A stretch of 64,000 nt of DNA from CATOSD01 sp034422735 (lineage in GTDB: Bacteria > Chloroflexota > Dehalococcoidia > Lucifugimonadales > CATOSD01). Made by a program: the position numbers and the translations under genes. Below are positions 24,419 to 33,985 of this stretch, piece after piece (within the stretch, counting starts at the first letter, position 1; each line of letters starts with the position of its first letter). The DNA is taken from the NCBI GenBank assembly GCA_034422735.1, contig DAOUJL010000057.1, forward strand, positions 1 through 64,000, written 5' to 3'. The notes below the pieces were generated by a model. That model had not been told where the DNA came from. It worked only from the letters and a program-made list of their open reading frames with translations, and searched no databases.

Positions 24419-25561
24419 CTAAGCTCTCGCCGCGCCGAAGCGGTCGAGGCGGAACAGGTCGATGTTCAGCCGGGAGCGCCCGTCAACCAGCAGTTCCGCC
24501 AGGATCTCGCCTATGGCGCTGGCGAACTTGAAGCCGTGGCCGGAGCAAGGGCTCGCGACGAGCGTCTGCGGCGCTTCCGGGTGAGAGTCTATCAGGAAGT
24601 GGGTGTCCGGGGTGTTGGTGAACATGCACACCTGCGCCGAGAGCGCGGGGCCATTGGCGGACGGCAGGTAGCGTTCCAGCATGGCGCGCACCGCATCCTC
24701 GTCCCGCCGCGACACCTCTCGGTCGAGCGAGTCCACGTCTGTCTCCTCACCCTGGTGCATCAGCGCGACCTTCACGCCCGTCCCCATGTTGGGGAAGCCG
24801 TAGAAGTGGCGGTCCTGTCCGTGGTCCCACAGGAATATGGGGCAGCGGTCGGGGTCGAAGTGGCCGGGGCTGTCCTTCGGCTCGAACCAGACTAGCACCT
24901 GCCGCTCCACCTCCAGCGGCAGACTGACTCCGTTCATCAGCCCGGGTATCCACGCGCCTGCGGACAGCAGCAGCTTGCCGGCGCTGTACTCGCCCTTCGC
25001 GGTGCGCACCCGGACGCCCTCGCCGTCCGGTTCCCACGATTCGACCGGCTCGTCGAACCGCAGGTCGGCGCCGTTCGCCCGCGCTATGTCCAGGTGCGAC
25101 CGCACGCAGTCCTCGGGGAACAGGATGCCCGCGCGGCTGTCCCAGATGGCGATGGTGTCCTCCGCCGGGGTGAGCGCGGGGAAGCGCTCAGTGACCTCGG
25201 CGGGCGACAACCGTTCGTAGGGCAGGCGGTGCATCCGGGCGCTCAGCTCCGCGCCGGTGACGAGCGTGCTGTCCGGCGGTCCGACCATGACGCCGCCCGA
25301 TTGCAGGAACAGGTTGCGTCCGCTCTCTTCCTCCAGTTGCTCCCACAGCTCGTAGGCGCGCTGGATGATAGGCACGTATGAGGGGTGCTCGAAGTAGGCC
25401 TCGCGGATTATGCGAGTCTCGCCGTGGGACGAGCCGAGCGTGTGCGGCGGCGCGTAGCGGTCCAGTCCGAGCACGGATACGTCCTTCTTGGCCAGGTGGT
25501 AGGCCGCGGCGCTCCCCATCGCGCCCAAGCCCGCAATAGCGAAGTCGTATGTTTCGGTCAT
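24419..25561 (-). CDS. monomeric sarcosine oxidase / N-methyl amino acid oxidase
   Basis: 380-residue flavoenzyme of the MSOX/MTOX family, which oxidises N-methyl amino acids to the amino acid, formaldehyde and peroxide. The N-terminal GLGAMGSAAAYHLA binds FAD, GSSHGETRIIREAYFEHPSYVP is the family signature, and the Cys in CMFTNTPDTHFLIDS is at the position of the covalent flavin link. PCSGHGFKFASAIGEILAELL closes the fold. Sarcosine produced by the dimethylglycine dehydrogenase-like enzyme of the same cluster is a natural substrate candidate. Confidence 0.9.
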   Translation of the reverse strand: MTETYDFAIAGLGAMGSAAAYHLAKKDVSVLGLDRYAPPHTLGSSHGETRIIREAYFEHPSYVPIIQRAYELWEQLEEESGRNLFLQSGGVMVGPPDSTLVTGAELSARMHRLPYERLSPAEVTERFPALTPAEDTIAIWDSRAGILFPEDCVRSHLDIARANGADLRFDEPVESWEPDGEGVRVRTAKGEYSAGKLLLSAGAWIPGLMNGVSLPLEVERQVLVWFEPKDSPGHFDPDRCPIFLWDHGQDRHFYGFPNMGTGVKVALMHQGEETDVDSLDREVSRRDEDAVRAMLERYLPSANGPALSAQVCMFTNTPDTHFLIDSHPEAPQTLVASPCSGHGFKFASAIGEILAELLVDGRSRLNIDLFRLDRFGAARA

Positions 25562-25614
25562 CGTCGTAACCTCTACGGGCGCCCGCGAGGGACGCCGCTA
25601 CGGATTAGGTGGCG

Positions 25615-27594
25615 TCAGTCCAGTACCCGGTCGCGCATGGCGAGCTCGACGTAGCGGTCGGCGTCCTCTTCGAGCAGCAGCCGATCCCTTACGAGCTTCT
25701 CGCACGCGGCGGCGATGGCCCGGACGTAGCTCGCGCGGGTAGGGTAGCGCTCGCGAATCGAGCGTCGCGGGTCGCCGGTGCGCGACCGCTCGCCCTGGTC
25801 TGCCGCGAAGGGGAGATAACTGCCGAGCGTACCTGCCTGCGCCTCTCCGGCGGAACCGGCCGGCCGGTAGTTCCAGCCGGTGTAGGTCGCGACGGGCGCT
25901 TCGACGTGGGGCGTGCGAATGCCGGCGATCTCGTTACCGTCGGCGTCCACCTGCGAAATGAGCACCGCGTACTCGCGGGACTTATCCTCGGCGGGCGGAT
26001 CGCCCTCCAATATGCCCTTGTCGAACATGGGGCCGTGATCCATCACGTACAGGCGGTTGGACTCGTCGGGGTGCTCCGCGCCCGGGATGTCAGGGAAGCG
26101 CGACCTGGCGACGTCGGCGGGAACGGCCGTCTCGTCGCGGCGGGTGGGCACGCGGCTCGGCGGCGGCTCGGCGCCCGACGTTGCCCAGTCGTCCAGGCGG
26201 TCCAGCAGCGCGCGCAGCAGCGGCGTGGTGTTGAGCGGATTGGACGTGTGCCGGTGGTTGCCCTCTCTCGGACCGCCGAGCGGGTCGGCGTTGTGCTGCG
26301 AACCGGCGAACAGGAAGACGCGCGCGCCCTGGTGGTTCGGCAGGTCGCCACCCAGAGAGTCGGTGTGCACCAACGAGCCGCGCCGGTCCCAGTACTCGGA
26401 AGCGGTCTGGGTGTGTATCACGAGCGGGTCGGTGTCCGGCCTCTTGAGGATGCCGTCTATCTTGCCAGTGAGCGCGTCGGTGGTGACCGGGTAGGCGAAC
26501 GGGAACTGGTCCGACGGGTAGAGCCGGTCGTTGTGCCCGCGCGGGAACCGGCCCGGCTGCCCGAAGCGGTAGTTGAGCGCGACGCGCCCGCCGCCGGAGA
26601 CGTGCGGCGAGACCGCGTCGAACACACGCCCCCCGCTCACGTCCTCGTTGAACCCGCGGTAGACGAACTCCCGGAGGAAGCGTCCGCTCTGCGAGCGTCC
26701 CCAGCCGTAGACACGCTCTATTCCGGCGCCGTTCTCGCTGAGCGGGTTGGGCGTGCCATCTGAGTCGGCGGCGTCGCGGCGCAGGAACGCGAGCAAGTCC
26801 CGGACGCCAGTGAAGCCAAGGCCGAGCACGCGGGGGTCCTTCGCCTCGTAGATAAGCTCGTAGAGCCAGCCGGGGCGGAAGCCCTCGGGCAGGTGGCACC
26901 AGAACGGAGAAGGCGTAGCCTCACCGTCCGCGCCCACCGAGGCGAAGCTCCAGCGGTCGGCTGGAATGGGGACGCGCGGGTCGCGCTCGTACTCGCGGAC
27001 CGTGAAGGTGCAGGCGGCGGTGTCGGTCGAGACGGCCTCGTAGCTGTCGGTGTAGTGGTTGCCGCTCAGGGGAATGGCCGTGACGCCCGGCTCGTCGACC
27101 ATCAGCTCGGTACGCACCGCGCCGGTGATCGGCTCGCCATCGAGCGTGGCGACGGGCAGCCGCATCGTCAGTCGGCCCGCGCCGGGGCTGATGTCGCCCT
27201 GCCAGCCGGACCACACGACGGTGTAGCCGCGCCGCATCAGGAAGCCGTTGCCGGCGTGCTCCGGCGCGGACGGCGCGTTGTCGTGCACGGCGTCGTTAAA
27301 GAACTGGAGGCAGCGCATGTTGCCCCGATTGTTGACGTCGTAGAGTATGCGCCGGTTCCCGCGCTCCATGTCGACGGGCTTGAGCATGTAAAGGTCGGCG
27401 GAGTACTCGACCAATCCGTCGGCGTTACGCGGGGCGTGCTCCAGGTCCACCACGGCGCTGAATTCCGGCGCGGCGGGGTCGATGGCGAAGTCGACGCGGC
27501 CCGACAGCAGCTCGTAGCGGCCGACGTCGCCGAAGCTCCCACCATCCCCGAACGGCTCTCGGCGGTCGATTACAAGCCTTATCTGCGAGTCCAT
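25615..27594 (-). CDS. large alpha/beta-hydrolase-domain protein
   Basis: 659 residues from ATG 27594 (MDSQIRLVIDRREPF). It matches the large 'alpha/beta hydrolase domain' family of unknown substrate: RRGYTVVWSGWQGD early on, GWGRSQSGRFLREFVYRGFNED with the nucleophile-elbow-like GRSQSG at about residue 310, and FLFAGSQHN later. No signal peptide is visible. It is common in marine and soil bacteria that degrade complex organic matter. The hydrolysed bond is unknown. It lies in the cluster between the DmdA-like and sarcosine-oxidase-like genes. Confidence 0.75.
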   Translation of the reverse strand: MDSQIRLVIDRREPFGDGGSFGDVGRYELLSGRVDFAIDPAAPEFSAVVDLEHAPRNADGLVEYSADLYMLKPVDMERGNRRILYDVNNRGNMRCLQFFNDAVHDNAPSAPEHAGNGFLMRRGYTVVWSGWQGDISPGAGRLTMRLPVATLDGEPITGAVRTELMVDEPGVTAIPLSGNHYTDSYEAVSTDTAACTFTVREYERDPRVPIPADRWSFASVGADGEATPSPFWCHLPEGFRPGWLYELIYEAKDPRVLGLGFTGVRDLLAFLRRDAADSDGTPNPLSENGAGIERVYGWGRSQSGRFLREFVYRGFNEDVSGGRVFDAVSPHVSGGGRVALNYRFGQPGRFPRGHNDRLYPSDQFPFAYPVTTDALTGKIDGILKRPDTDPLVIHTQTASEYWDRRGSLVHTDSLGGDLPNHQGARVFLFAGSQHNADPLGGPREGNHRHTSNPLNTTPLLRALLDRLDDWATSGAEPPPSRVPTRRDETAVPADVARSRFPDIPGAEHPDESNRLYVMDHGPMFDKGILEGDPPAEDKSREYAVLISQVDADGNEIAGIRTPHVEAPVATYTGWNYRPAGSAGEAQAGTLGSYLPFAADQGERSRTGDPRRSIRERYPTRASYVRAIAAACEKLVRDRLLLEEDADRYVELAMRDRVLD

Positions 27595-27779
27595 GCTGTG
27601 CGGCCTCCGTCGGGCAGGGTAGGGTTCCGGTCGTGAGGCAATTCTAGGCGAACGGCGGCCTACGCTCAAGCGGGCCGGTTTTTCTTCGGGCGCGAGGCCA
27701 GTACGGGCGTGCGGGATAGTCGAAAGGAGTTGGCAGGGCCGGAGCCTGTGAACTTGTGGCCAGGCTCCGGCCCGCCGCG

Positions 27780-29021
27780 TTACAGAGTGGTCTTGGGGCG
27801 CTCCTTGGTCGGGTCGACGAACGGCACGCGCACCACCTCGGCGTCCACTACGCCGCTGGCGGGCAGCATGGCCTTCAGCGGGGTGCCGCGCCGCCAGTAT
27901 TGCCTGGGCAGCACGGCCAGCGCGATGTTGGACTGGAGGTTGGGCGACCAGAACGCGCTGGTGATGTACCCGACGTGCTCGCCGTCCTCGGCGCTCAGCA
28001 CCGGGTAGAAGCTCTCGTTATACCAGACGATGGGGTCGCCGCCGAGCTTCAGCCCGACCAGCCGCTGCCGCACGCCCTGCTGCTTTATGGCTGCAAGCGC
28101 ATCCCTGCCGATGAAGCGGGACTTGGTGAGGTCCACCTGCCAGCCCAGTCGCACCTCGTAGGGGTTGTTCTCGATGTCCATGTCCTGGCCGTAGGACAGT
28201 ATGCCGGCCTCCAGCCGGCGCACGTGGCTTGGCGCGATCACGCGCAGGTTGAACTCCTCGCCCTGCTCCAGTATGTGCGGCCAGACGTCGTCGGCGTGGA
28301 TGGTGGCGTCGTGAAGATAGATCTCGAAGCCGACCTCGGCCGAGAATCCGGTGCGCGAGATGGTCACGCGGTGGCCGTTTAGCCTGTCGTGCGCCAGTCC
28401 GTAGTAGGGGATTTCGCGGACGTGATGGCCGAACATCTTCTCCATGAGCGCCACGGATTTGGGTCCCTGTATCTGCACGGGGGACACGTCGATCTCGTTT
28501 ATCTCGACGTCGTATCCGGCGCTCGAGTTGACTCCCTGCGCCCAGAGCAGCACGTCGGAGTCGGAGATGCTGAACCAGAACTCGTCATCCGCCACGCGCA
28601 GCAGGACGGGGTCGTTAATGATGCCGCCGGACTGGTTGCACAGAATCACGTACCGCGCCGTCATGGGAGGGAGCACCTTGGCCACGTCGCGCGTGATGAG
28701 CAGGTTGACGAAGTCCGCGGCGTCCGGTCCCTTGACCTGTATCTGGCGCTCGCAGGCCACGTCCCACATCGTCACGTGATTGGTCAGATACCTGTACTCC
28801 TCGATCAGCCCGCCGTCTTCCGGCTTGATGTACGCCCTGGGGTGGTAGACGTGGTTGTAGGTGGTGTAGGCCCATGCGCCGGCCTGCTTGGACAGGTGCC
28901 ACCAGGGGGACTTTCTGATCCGCGTCGATATGAGCATCCGGGCGTCGCTGTTTCCGCTCTGCCGGAGGTTTACCGGGACGCGGCGCCGCTTGAGTTTGTC
29001 GATTACGAGGTTTTGGGCCAT
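27780..29021 (-). CDS. DmdA/GcvT-like folate-dependent demethylase
   Basis: 413-residue aminomethyltransferase-fold protein. WDVACERQIQVKGPDAADF, NDPVLLRVADDEFWFSISDSD and DVSPVQIQGPKSVALM resemble DMSP demethylase DmdA more than glycine-cleavage GcvT, but the O-demethylases of the LigM type are also relatives. These enzymes move a methyl group from a donor to tetrahydrofolate. A methylenetetrahydrofolate reductase gene lies just upstream, which fits handling of methyl-THF. The donor is not determinable; DMSP, methoxy-aromatics or methylated amines are all possible. Confidence 0.8.
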   Translation of the reverse strand: MAQNLVIDKLKRRRVPVNLRQSGNSDARMLISTRIRKSPWWHLSKQAGAWAYTTYNHVYHPRAYIKPEDGGLIEEYRYLTNHVTMWDVACERQIQVKGPDAADFVNLLITRDVAKVLPPMTARYVILCNQSGGIINDPVLLRVADDEFWFSISDSDVLLWAQGVNSSAGYDVEINEIDVSPVQIQGPKSVALMEKMFGHHVREIPYYGLAHDRLNGHRVTISRTGFSAEVGFEIYLHDATIHADDVWPHILEQGEEFNLRVIAPSHVRRLEAGILSYGQDMDIENNPYEVRLGWQVDLTKSRFIGRDALAAIKQQGVRQRLVGLKLGGDPIVWYNESFYPVLSAEDGEHVGYITSAFWSPNLQSNIALAVLPRQYWRRGTPLKAMLPASGVVDAEVVRVPFVDPTKERPKTTL

Positions 29022-29121
29022 TCCAGCGCCTCCTGACTAGATGGCATATGGAGTGTTTCGACAAGACACCAGTAATCGAGGACCAAACTCGGATTGAGAT
29101 GTCGCGTATAGGCCGCCTCCT

Positions 29122-30021
29122 TCAGTCTCGTCCCGACGGTGGCGCGCTGGGTTCCAGGCCCGCCGCCGCCAGAATCGCGGGAATGCGGGACTCCGCTCCG
29201 ATGGTCATGAGGTGCACGCCCTGGCACGCTCCGCGCAATTCGCGGATGAGGCGGGCGGCGATTTCGACGGCGGCGGCGCCGGGGTCGGCGGCAGCCTCCA
29301 TCTCGTCGATGAGCGGCTGCGGCACGTGCACGCCGGGCAGCCTCTCATTCAAGAAGTGGGCCGTTCGCGCGGACCTTAGCACAATGATCCCGGCGAGCAC
29401 GGGAAAACCAAACCTACTCGCGCGGGACATGAACGACTCGAACGCGGCGGGTTCGTACACGGCCTGAGTCTGGAAGAACGCCGCTCCGAGCCGGACCTTT
29501 TCCTCCATCCGGGCCAGTTCACGCTCCACGTCGTCCGCGCCGGGGTTGACGACTGCGCCGGGGAACAGCCTCGGCGCTCCCGACAGCTTGTTGCCATACA
29601 GGTCCGCGCCGCCGTTCAGCTTGCTCGCCGCCTCCAGCAGCGTCTCGGCCCTCAGGTCGAACACGCCAACCGCGTCCGGGTGGTCGCCCGCGCCGGGCGG
29701 ATCGCCGCTCATGCACAGCAGGTTGGTCACGCCCAGCGTCGATGCGGCGAGCATATCGGACTGCAGGGCGATGCGGTTGCGGTCGCGGCCGGTGAACTGC
29801 ACTATCGGCTCGATGCCGCGCCCGAGTAGTCCGTGAGCGGCCGCGATTGGCGCCATCGTCATATTCGCGCCCGCGGAGTCTGTAAGGTTGAGGGCGTCGA
29901 CCCATCCGCGCAGCGCCTCGGCGCGCTCGAGCAGGGGGCGCAAATCGGTTCCCTTGGGAGGGTTCAGCTCCGCCGTGACGACGAACCTGCCAGACTCCAG
30001 GGTTTCAGAAAACGGTTGCAA
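29122..30021 (-). CDS. metF: methylenetetrahydrofolate reductase
   Basis: 299-residue TIM-barrel flavoprotein converting 5,10-methylene-THF and 5-methyl-THF. TAELNPPKGTDLRPLLERAE contains the catalytic Glu region, NLTDSAGANMTM and LCMSGDPPG bind folate and FAD, and FFQTQAVYEP and PVLAGIIVLRS are family marks. It starts 17 bases after the RdhA-like gene and precedes the DmdA-like gene by 100 bases. In this setting it may run oxidatively on methyl-THF produced by demethylation, but direction cannot be seen. Confidence 0.92.
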   Translation of the reverse strand: MQPFSETLESGRFVVTAELNPPKGTDLRPLLERAEALRGWVDALNLTDSAGANMTMAPIAAAHGLLGRGIEPIVQFTGRDRNRIALQSDMLAASTLGVTNLLCMSGDPPGAGDHPDAVGVFDLRAETLLEAASKLNGGADLYGNKLSGAPRLFPGAVVNPGADDVERELARMEEKVRLGAAFFQTQAVYEPAAFESFMSRASRFGFPVLAGIIVLRSARTAHFLNERLPGVHVPQPLIDEMEAAADPGAAAVEIAARLIRELRGACQGVHLMTIGAESRIPAILAAAGLEPSAPPSGRD

Positions 30022-30038
30022 CGGCTCACACCTCGGCT

Positions 30039-31289
30039 TCAGGCCACGTCGAACGTGGTCTCACCCTTGTCGAGTACATCCTTCACCTCACCGGCGAAGT
30101 CCGATAGCTCGGCCTCGCTGGGCACGCCCGTCGCGCCCAGCTTCTGCTTGAACTGGTCGTACAGCCAGTCCTCCTCGCGTCCGCGCGGGATGTCGAAAAA
30201 TTCGCGGCTGAACTGCGGCAGCCGGCCGGGACCGAAATGCCCCTTTCCGGCAATGGAGTAGCCCTCCAGGTTCTCGGTGCCCTTGCCGAGCACTTCCCCG
30301 GTCTCAACATAGTGCTCCATGACCGGCTTCATGCCGTAGCGCTGGACCGGACACACAATCATACACACCGCGCATCCGTGGTAGGTGACCATCACCGGGC
30401 GGCAGCGCTCGTAGATGACCTTGTTCTTGCGAACGCCGCGCCACCAGACCTTGTCCCGCGTGAGAGCGCGTCCGGGGCAGCGACCGACGCAGACCTGGCA
30501 TTTCTGGCAGAACTTTTCGATGCCGTAGTCCTGCGGCTGATCGTATGTCACCGGCGCGTCGGTGGTTACGAGCATCAGTCGTGAGCGCGAGCCGAAGTGG
30601 GGCGAGAGCAGTTGGCCGTTCGCGCCGAGCTGGCCCAGCCCCGCGGCTACGAACAGCGGAATGTACGGCCCGCTGCAATCGCTGCCGTCGTGTACCTGGG
30701 CGCGGTAGCCTCTGGATCTGATGTAGTCGGCCAGCTCCAGGCAGCGCTCCTGCTGCGCTTCGTAGGTCTCGAAACGGGCGCGGTCGGCGTCCATGCCGGG
30801 GCCGCTCTGGGTCTGCACGTAGTCCTGTTCGAACGCCAGGCAGACGGCGTGGTCGAACCTCGCCCAGCGCTTCTTGGCGGCGTATGTGTAGTGGCGGTCG
30901 TGGGCGGCAAAGCCCACTTCGCCGAATCCCATCTCGCGCGCCAACCGGCGTATGTCCTCCGTGAGGTCCTCGCCCGGAACCGGCGTGCCCGTCGGATCCA
31001 CTTCCGCCGAGTGGAACGCCTCCTCGTACATAGGCTCCATCCGGGCGTCCTGGATCTCCCTGAAGTCAGTCATGTCCTGCGGCTGCGCCACCAGCGCCCA
31101 CTGGCGGTCCGCGGAGTGGTCTATGGCCTGGGTTTCGAGCGGATACTCCCGGCTGTAGAAGGCCACGTCCGCCGGCTCCTGGGTGATGCCGGGAACGCCG
31201 GCCAGGTCCTCCGCGACGGGAATCTCGACGTCGGGGTCCCCGATTCGCCTGCCGGGCCTTACGATCCTATGGCTAAGCGGCTTCGCCAT
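30039..31289 (-). CDS. reductive-dehalogenase-like double 4Fe-4S protein
   Basis: 416 residues from ATG 31289, after AGGAGGAGGA. The C-terminal half matches the RdhA/QueG region: GLGQLGANGQLLSPHFGSRSR, then FCQKCQVCVGRCP (Cys261, 264, 267, 271) and a second site with Cys296, 306, 309 and 313. There is no twin-Arg signal, so it is cytoplasmic, unlike respiratory RdhA. Relatives bind cobalamin base-off; I cannot confirm that here. It lies between the dimethylglycine dehydrogenase-like gene (33 bases) and metF (17 bases), so it may act in demethylation or electron transfer to MetF rather than dehalogenation. Confidence 0.8.
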   Translation of the reverse strand: MAKPLSHRIVRPGRRIGDPDVEIPVAEDLAGVPGITQEPADVAFYSREYPLETQAIDHSADRQWALVAQPQDMTDFREIQDARMEPMYEEAFHSAEVDPTGTPVPGEDLTEDIRRLAREMGFGEVGFAAHDRHYTYAAKKRWARFDHAVCLAFEQDYVQTQSGPGMDADRARFETYEAQQERCLELADYIRSRGYRAQVHDGSDCSGPYIPLFVAAGLGQLGANGQLLSPHFGSRSRLMLVTTDAPVTYDQPQDYGIEKFCQKCQVCVGRCPGRALTRDKVWWRGVRKNKVIYERCRPVMVTYHGCAVCMIVCPVQRYGMKPVMEHYVETGEVLGKGTENLEGYSIAGKGHFGPGRLPQFSREFFDIPRGREEDWLYDQFKQKLGATGVPSEAELSDFAGEVKDVLDKGETTFDVA

Positions 31290-31322
31290 CTCAATCCTCC
31301 TCCTGTGCGCCACGTCCGGTCG

Positions 31323-33791
31323 TCAGGCCCTCATCTTATCACCGGCGGGGTCGTACAGCGGCTCTTCCGCGACGGTCGCGGGAAGGCGCTCGCCGAAGTA
31401 GACCACGTCCACGCTAGTGCCCGGTGCGGCGTGGGATACGGGCAGGTAGCCGTACACGATGCCCCGGCCTATGGTGTGACCGTAGTTCGCGCTTGTCACG
31501 TAGCCCAGCACCGAGTCGCCGTCCACGATAGGCTCCTTGCCAACTACAACGGCGTCGGCGTCCTCCAGGGTAACGCAGCACAGCCGGCGCTCCACGCCGC
31601 GCGCCCGTACCTCCCGCAGCGCGTCGCGGCCTATGAAGTCGCCCTTGCGCATACGCACGGCGAAACCGATGCCCGCCTCGTAGGGGTTGTAATCGGTGTG
31701 GATGTCGTTGCCCCAGAGCCGGTAGCCCTTCTCCAGGCGCAGCGAGTCGAACGCGCCGCCGCCGCCCGCAACCAATCCGAGCGGCCCGCCCGCCTCCCAC
31801 AGGGTGTCCCACAACCGCAGGCCCATCTCCGTGGGCGCGTACAGCTCCCAACCGAGCTCGCCGACGTAGGATATGCGCAGCGCGAGCACGGGCGCCTCGC
31901 CGACCGTGATGTGCCTGGCGCGCAGATAAGGAAACGCCTCGTTGCCCAGGTCGTCGTCGCAGACACGGGAGAGCACGTCGCGCGCCCGCGGCCCCCACAG
32001 GCCGAGCGTGCAGAGGGAGGAGGACAGGTCCGTAAGCGTGACGGAGCCGTCCGCGGGCAGGTGGGAGCGTATCCAGTCCAGGTCGTGCAAGCCCATAGGG
32101 CCGCCTGTCACGACCAGAAAGCGGTCCTCGGCCAGGCGCGTTACGGTGAGGTCGCACTTGATGCCCCCGCTCTCGGTGAGCATCGAGGTGTAGGTGACTG
32201 CGCCGACGGGACGGTCCATCTGGTTGGCCGCCAGGTGTTGCAGCGCGCCGAGCGCGCCCGGCCCGGATAGCTCGAACTTGCCGAACGGAGTCAGGTCGTA
32301 CAGCGCGGCGCGCTGTCGCGTGGCGGCATGCTCGGCAGCGACGGCTGGGGACCACTCGCGCGCGGCCCAGCCGTCTCGTGTCGCGCCGTGCGGGCTGAGC
32401 GAGTCCAGCAGCGCCTCGTTCGCGGCGTGCCACTGGGGCCGCTCCCAGCCGGCGGCCTCGAAGAACACCGCGCCCTGCTCCTTCTGGCGCGCGAAAAACG
32501 GCGTCACCCGAACGTTGCGGGGACTGGAGGGTTGCTGCCGCGGGTGGATGATGTCGTACACCTCGCGGTACTGCTGCGACGCCCGCGCCCGCACGTAGGG
32601 GCGCGCCTGGGCGTGGGGGTGGAATCGCAGCACGTGGGCCTCGCGCAGGTCCTCGGACGGCTCGCCGTCCGCTATCCACTCCGCGATCGCCTTCCCCACG
32701 CCGCCCGCGTGCGTGATCCAAACCGCCTGTGCGGACCAGAAGCCGCGCAGGCCGGGCATCTCGCCCAGCACCGGGAAGCCGTCCTGGGTGAACGAGAACA
32801 TTCCGTTGAACTTGCGCGTCAGGCCCGCTCCTTCGAGTGCGGGAATGACCTCGCCGGCCGCGGACCGGGCGTGGTCGAAGTGGCGGGGCGTGAACGGCAT
32901 GTCGGCGGGAGGCGACGCCGGATCGGTAAAGTCCGGCACGTCCTCCGGCTCGACGGGCAGCGGCTCGTGCCGGTATGAGCCTATGCCCAGCGCGCCGCGC
33001 TCCTGCCGGAAGTACATCGCCTCGTCCTGGTGGCGCAGCAGGGGCAGGGCGATCTCCTCCGTCGCCCCGGCGAGCTCTGCCAGCGGCTCGCTGACGGCGT
33101 AAATGTGCTGCATAGGCGAGAGCGGGATGGGCACGCCCGCGAGTGCCCCGACGCGCGGCCCCCAGATGCCCGCGCAGGACACGACCAGGTCGGTGTTGAT
33201 CGTGCCTGAGTCCGTGTGGACGGCGGAGGCGCGGCCGCAGTGGGTGTCGAGGCCGGTTACGCGCACGCCGCCGAAGAATGCCGCGCCATGCCGCTCTGCC
33301 TCGCGCGCCATCGCCTCGGCGGGCCGTGTGGCCTTCGTGTGCACGTCGGAGGGCACGTATATGGCGCCGAGTATGCGCTCGGATAGCAGCGGGAAGAGGT
33401 CCCGCGCTTCCGATGGGCCGAGCAGGTGCGCCTCGACGCCGGAGGCCATTCCGAGGCCCACCTTGCGCTTGAGGTCTTGTAGCCTCTCGGGAGTCCAGGC
33501 CACCTCCAGGCTGCCTACGGTCTTGGCGCACGGCTCGCCGTCAAGCTCCAGGCCCGTCCACAGCTCGACCGTGTAGCGGGCGAAGGACATCATCATCCTG
33601 GAAGGGTTGACCTGGAAGACGAGGCCGGGCGCGTGGGAGGTGGACCCGCCAGTCTCGAAAAGGGGTCCCTGGTCGACGATGACGACGTCTCGCCAGCCCA
33701 GCCGGGTGAGATGATACGCGACGCCGCAACCAACGATTCCCGCGCCAATGATGACCGCGCGAGCATGGCTTGGAACTGCAACGTCAGGCAT
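31323..33791 (-). CDS. dimethylglycine/sarcosine dehydrogenase-like FAD-GcvT fusion
   Basis: 822 residues from ATG 33791 (MPDVAVPSHARAVIIGAGIVGCG). Residues 1-400 form a DAO-type FAD domain (IIGAGIVGCGVAYHL, GGSTSHAPGLVFQ, CAGIWGPRV, WITHAGGVGKAIAEW). Residues about 430-820 form a GcvT-like folate domain (GLWGPRARDVLSRV, RISYVGELGWELYAP, FIGRDAL). This layout is that of dimethylglycine and sarcosine dehydrogenases, which oxidise N-methyl groups and hand the carbon to THF. First gene of the seven-gene minus-strand cluster and divergent from the Cache lipoprotein gene. Confidence 0.9.
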   Translation of the reverse strand: MPDVAVPSHARAVIIGAGIVGCGVAYHLTRLGWRDVVIVDQGPLFETGGSTSHAPGLVFQVNPSRMMMSFARYTVELWTGLELDGEPCAKTVGSLEVAWTPERLQDLKRKVGLGMASGVEAHLLGPSEARDLFPLLSERILGAIYVPSDVHTKATRPAEAMAREAERHGAAFFGGVRVTGLDTHCGRASAVHTDSGTINTDLVVSCAGIWGPRVGALAGVPIPLSPMQHIYAVSEPLAELAGATEEIALPLLRHQDEAMYFRQERGALGIGSYRHEPLPVEPEDVPDFTDPASPPADMPFTPRHFDHARSAAGEVIPALEGAGLTRKFNGMFSFTQDGFPVLGEMPGLRGFWSAQAVWITHAGGVGKAIAEWIADGEPSEDLREAHVLRFHPHAQARPYVRARASQQYREVYDIIHPRQQPSSPRNVRVTPFFARQKEQGAVFFEAAGWERPQWHAANEALLDSLSPHGATRDGWAAREWSPAVAAEHAATRQRAALYDLTPFGKFELSGPGALGALQHLAANQMDRPVGAVTYTSMLTESGGIKCDLTVTRLAEDRFLVVTGGPMGLHDLDWIRSHLPADGSVTLTDLSSSLCTLGLWGPRARDVLSRVCDDDLGNEAFPYLRARHITVGEAPVLALRISYVGELGWELYAPTEMGLRLWDTLWEAGGPLGLVAGGGGAFDSLRLEKGYRLWGNDIHTDYNPYEAGIGFAVRMRKGDFIGRDALREVRARGVERRLCCVTLEDADAVVVGKEPIVDGDSVLGYVTSANYGHTIGRGIVYGYLPVSHAAPGTSVDVVYFGERLPATVAEEPLYDPAGDKMRA

Positions 33792-33985
33792 GATTCTATG
33801 CCCCTCGGCCTTGTTCGACGTACCGGCCCGTTTGAAGTTGTGGGATGCTACCACACGCAAGCAGGAAAGGGAATAGGCTTGACGCCAATCGGCTACCTGT
33901 GGCACTTTTATACTGTCGCCCTGCGCGATTTGCTACCCGTTCCTTAGCCCATTACTACCCTGTATCCCGACCGAAAGGCTCATCA

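Noticed and set aside
33879..33914. Promoter for the Cache lipoprotein gene
   Set aside because: TTGACG and TATACT are both present but 24 bases apart, too far for a normal sigma70 promoter.
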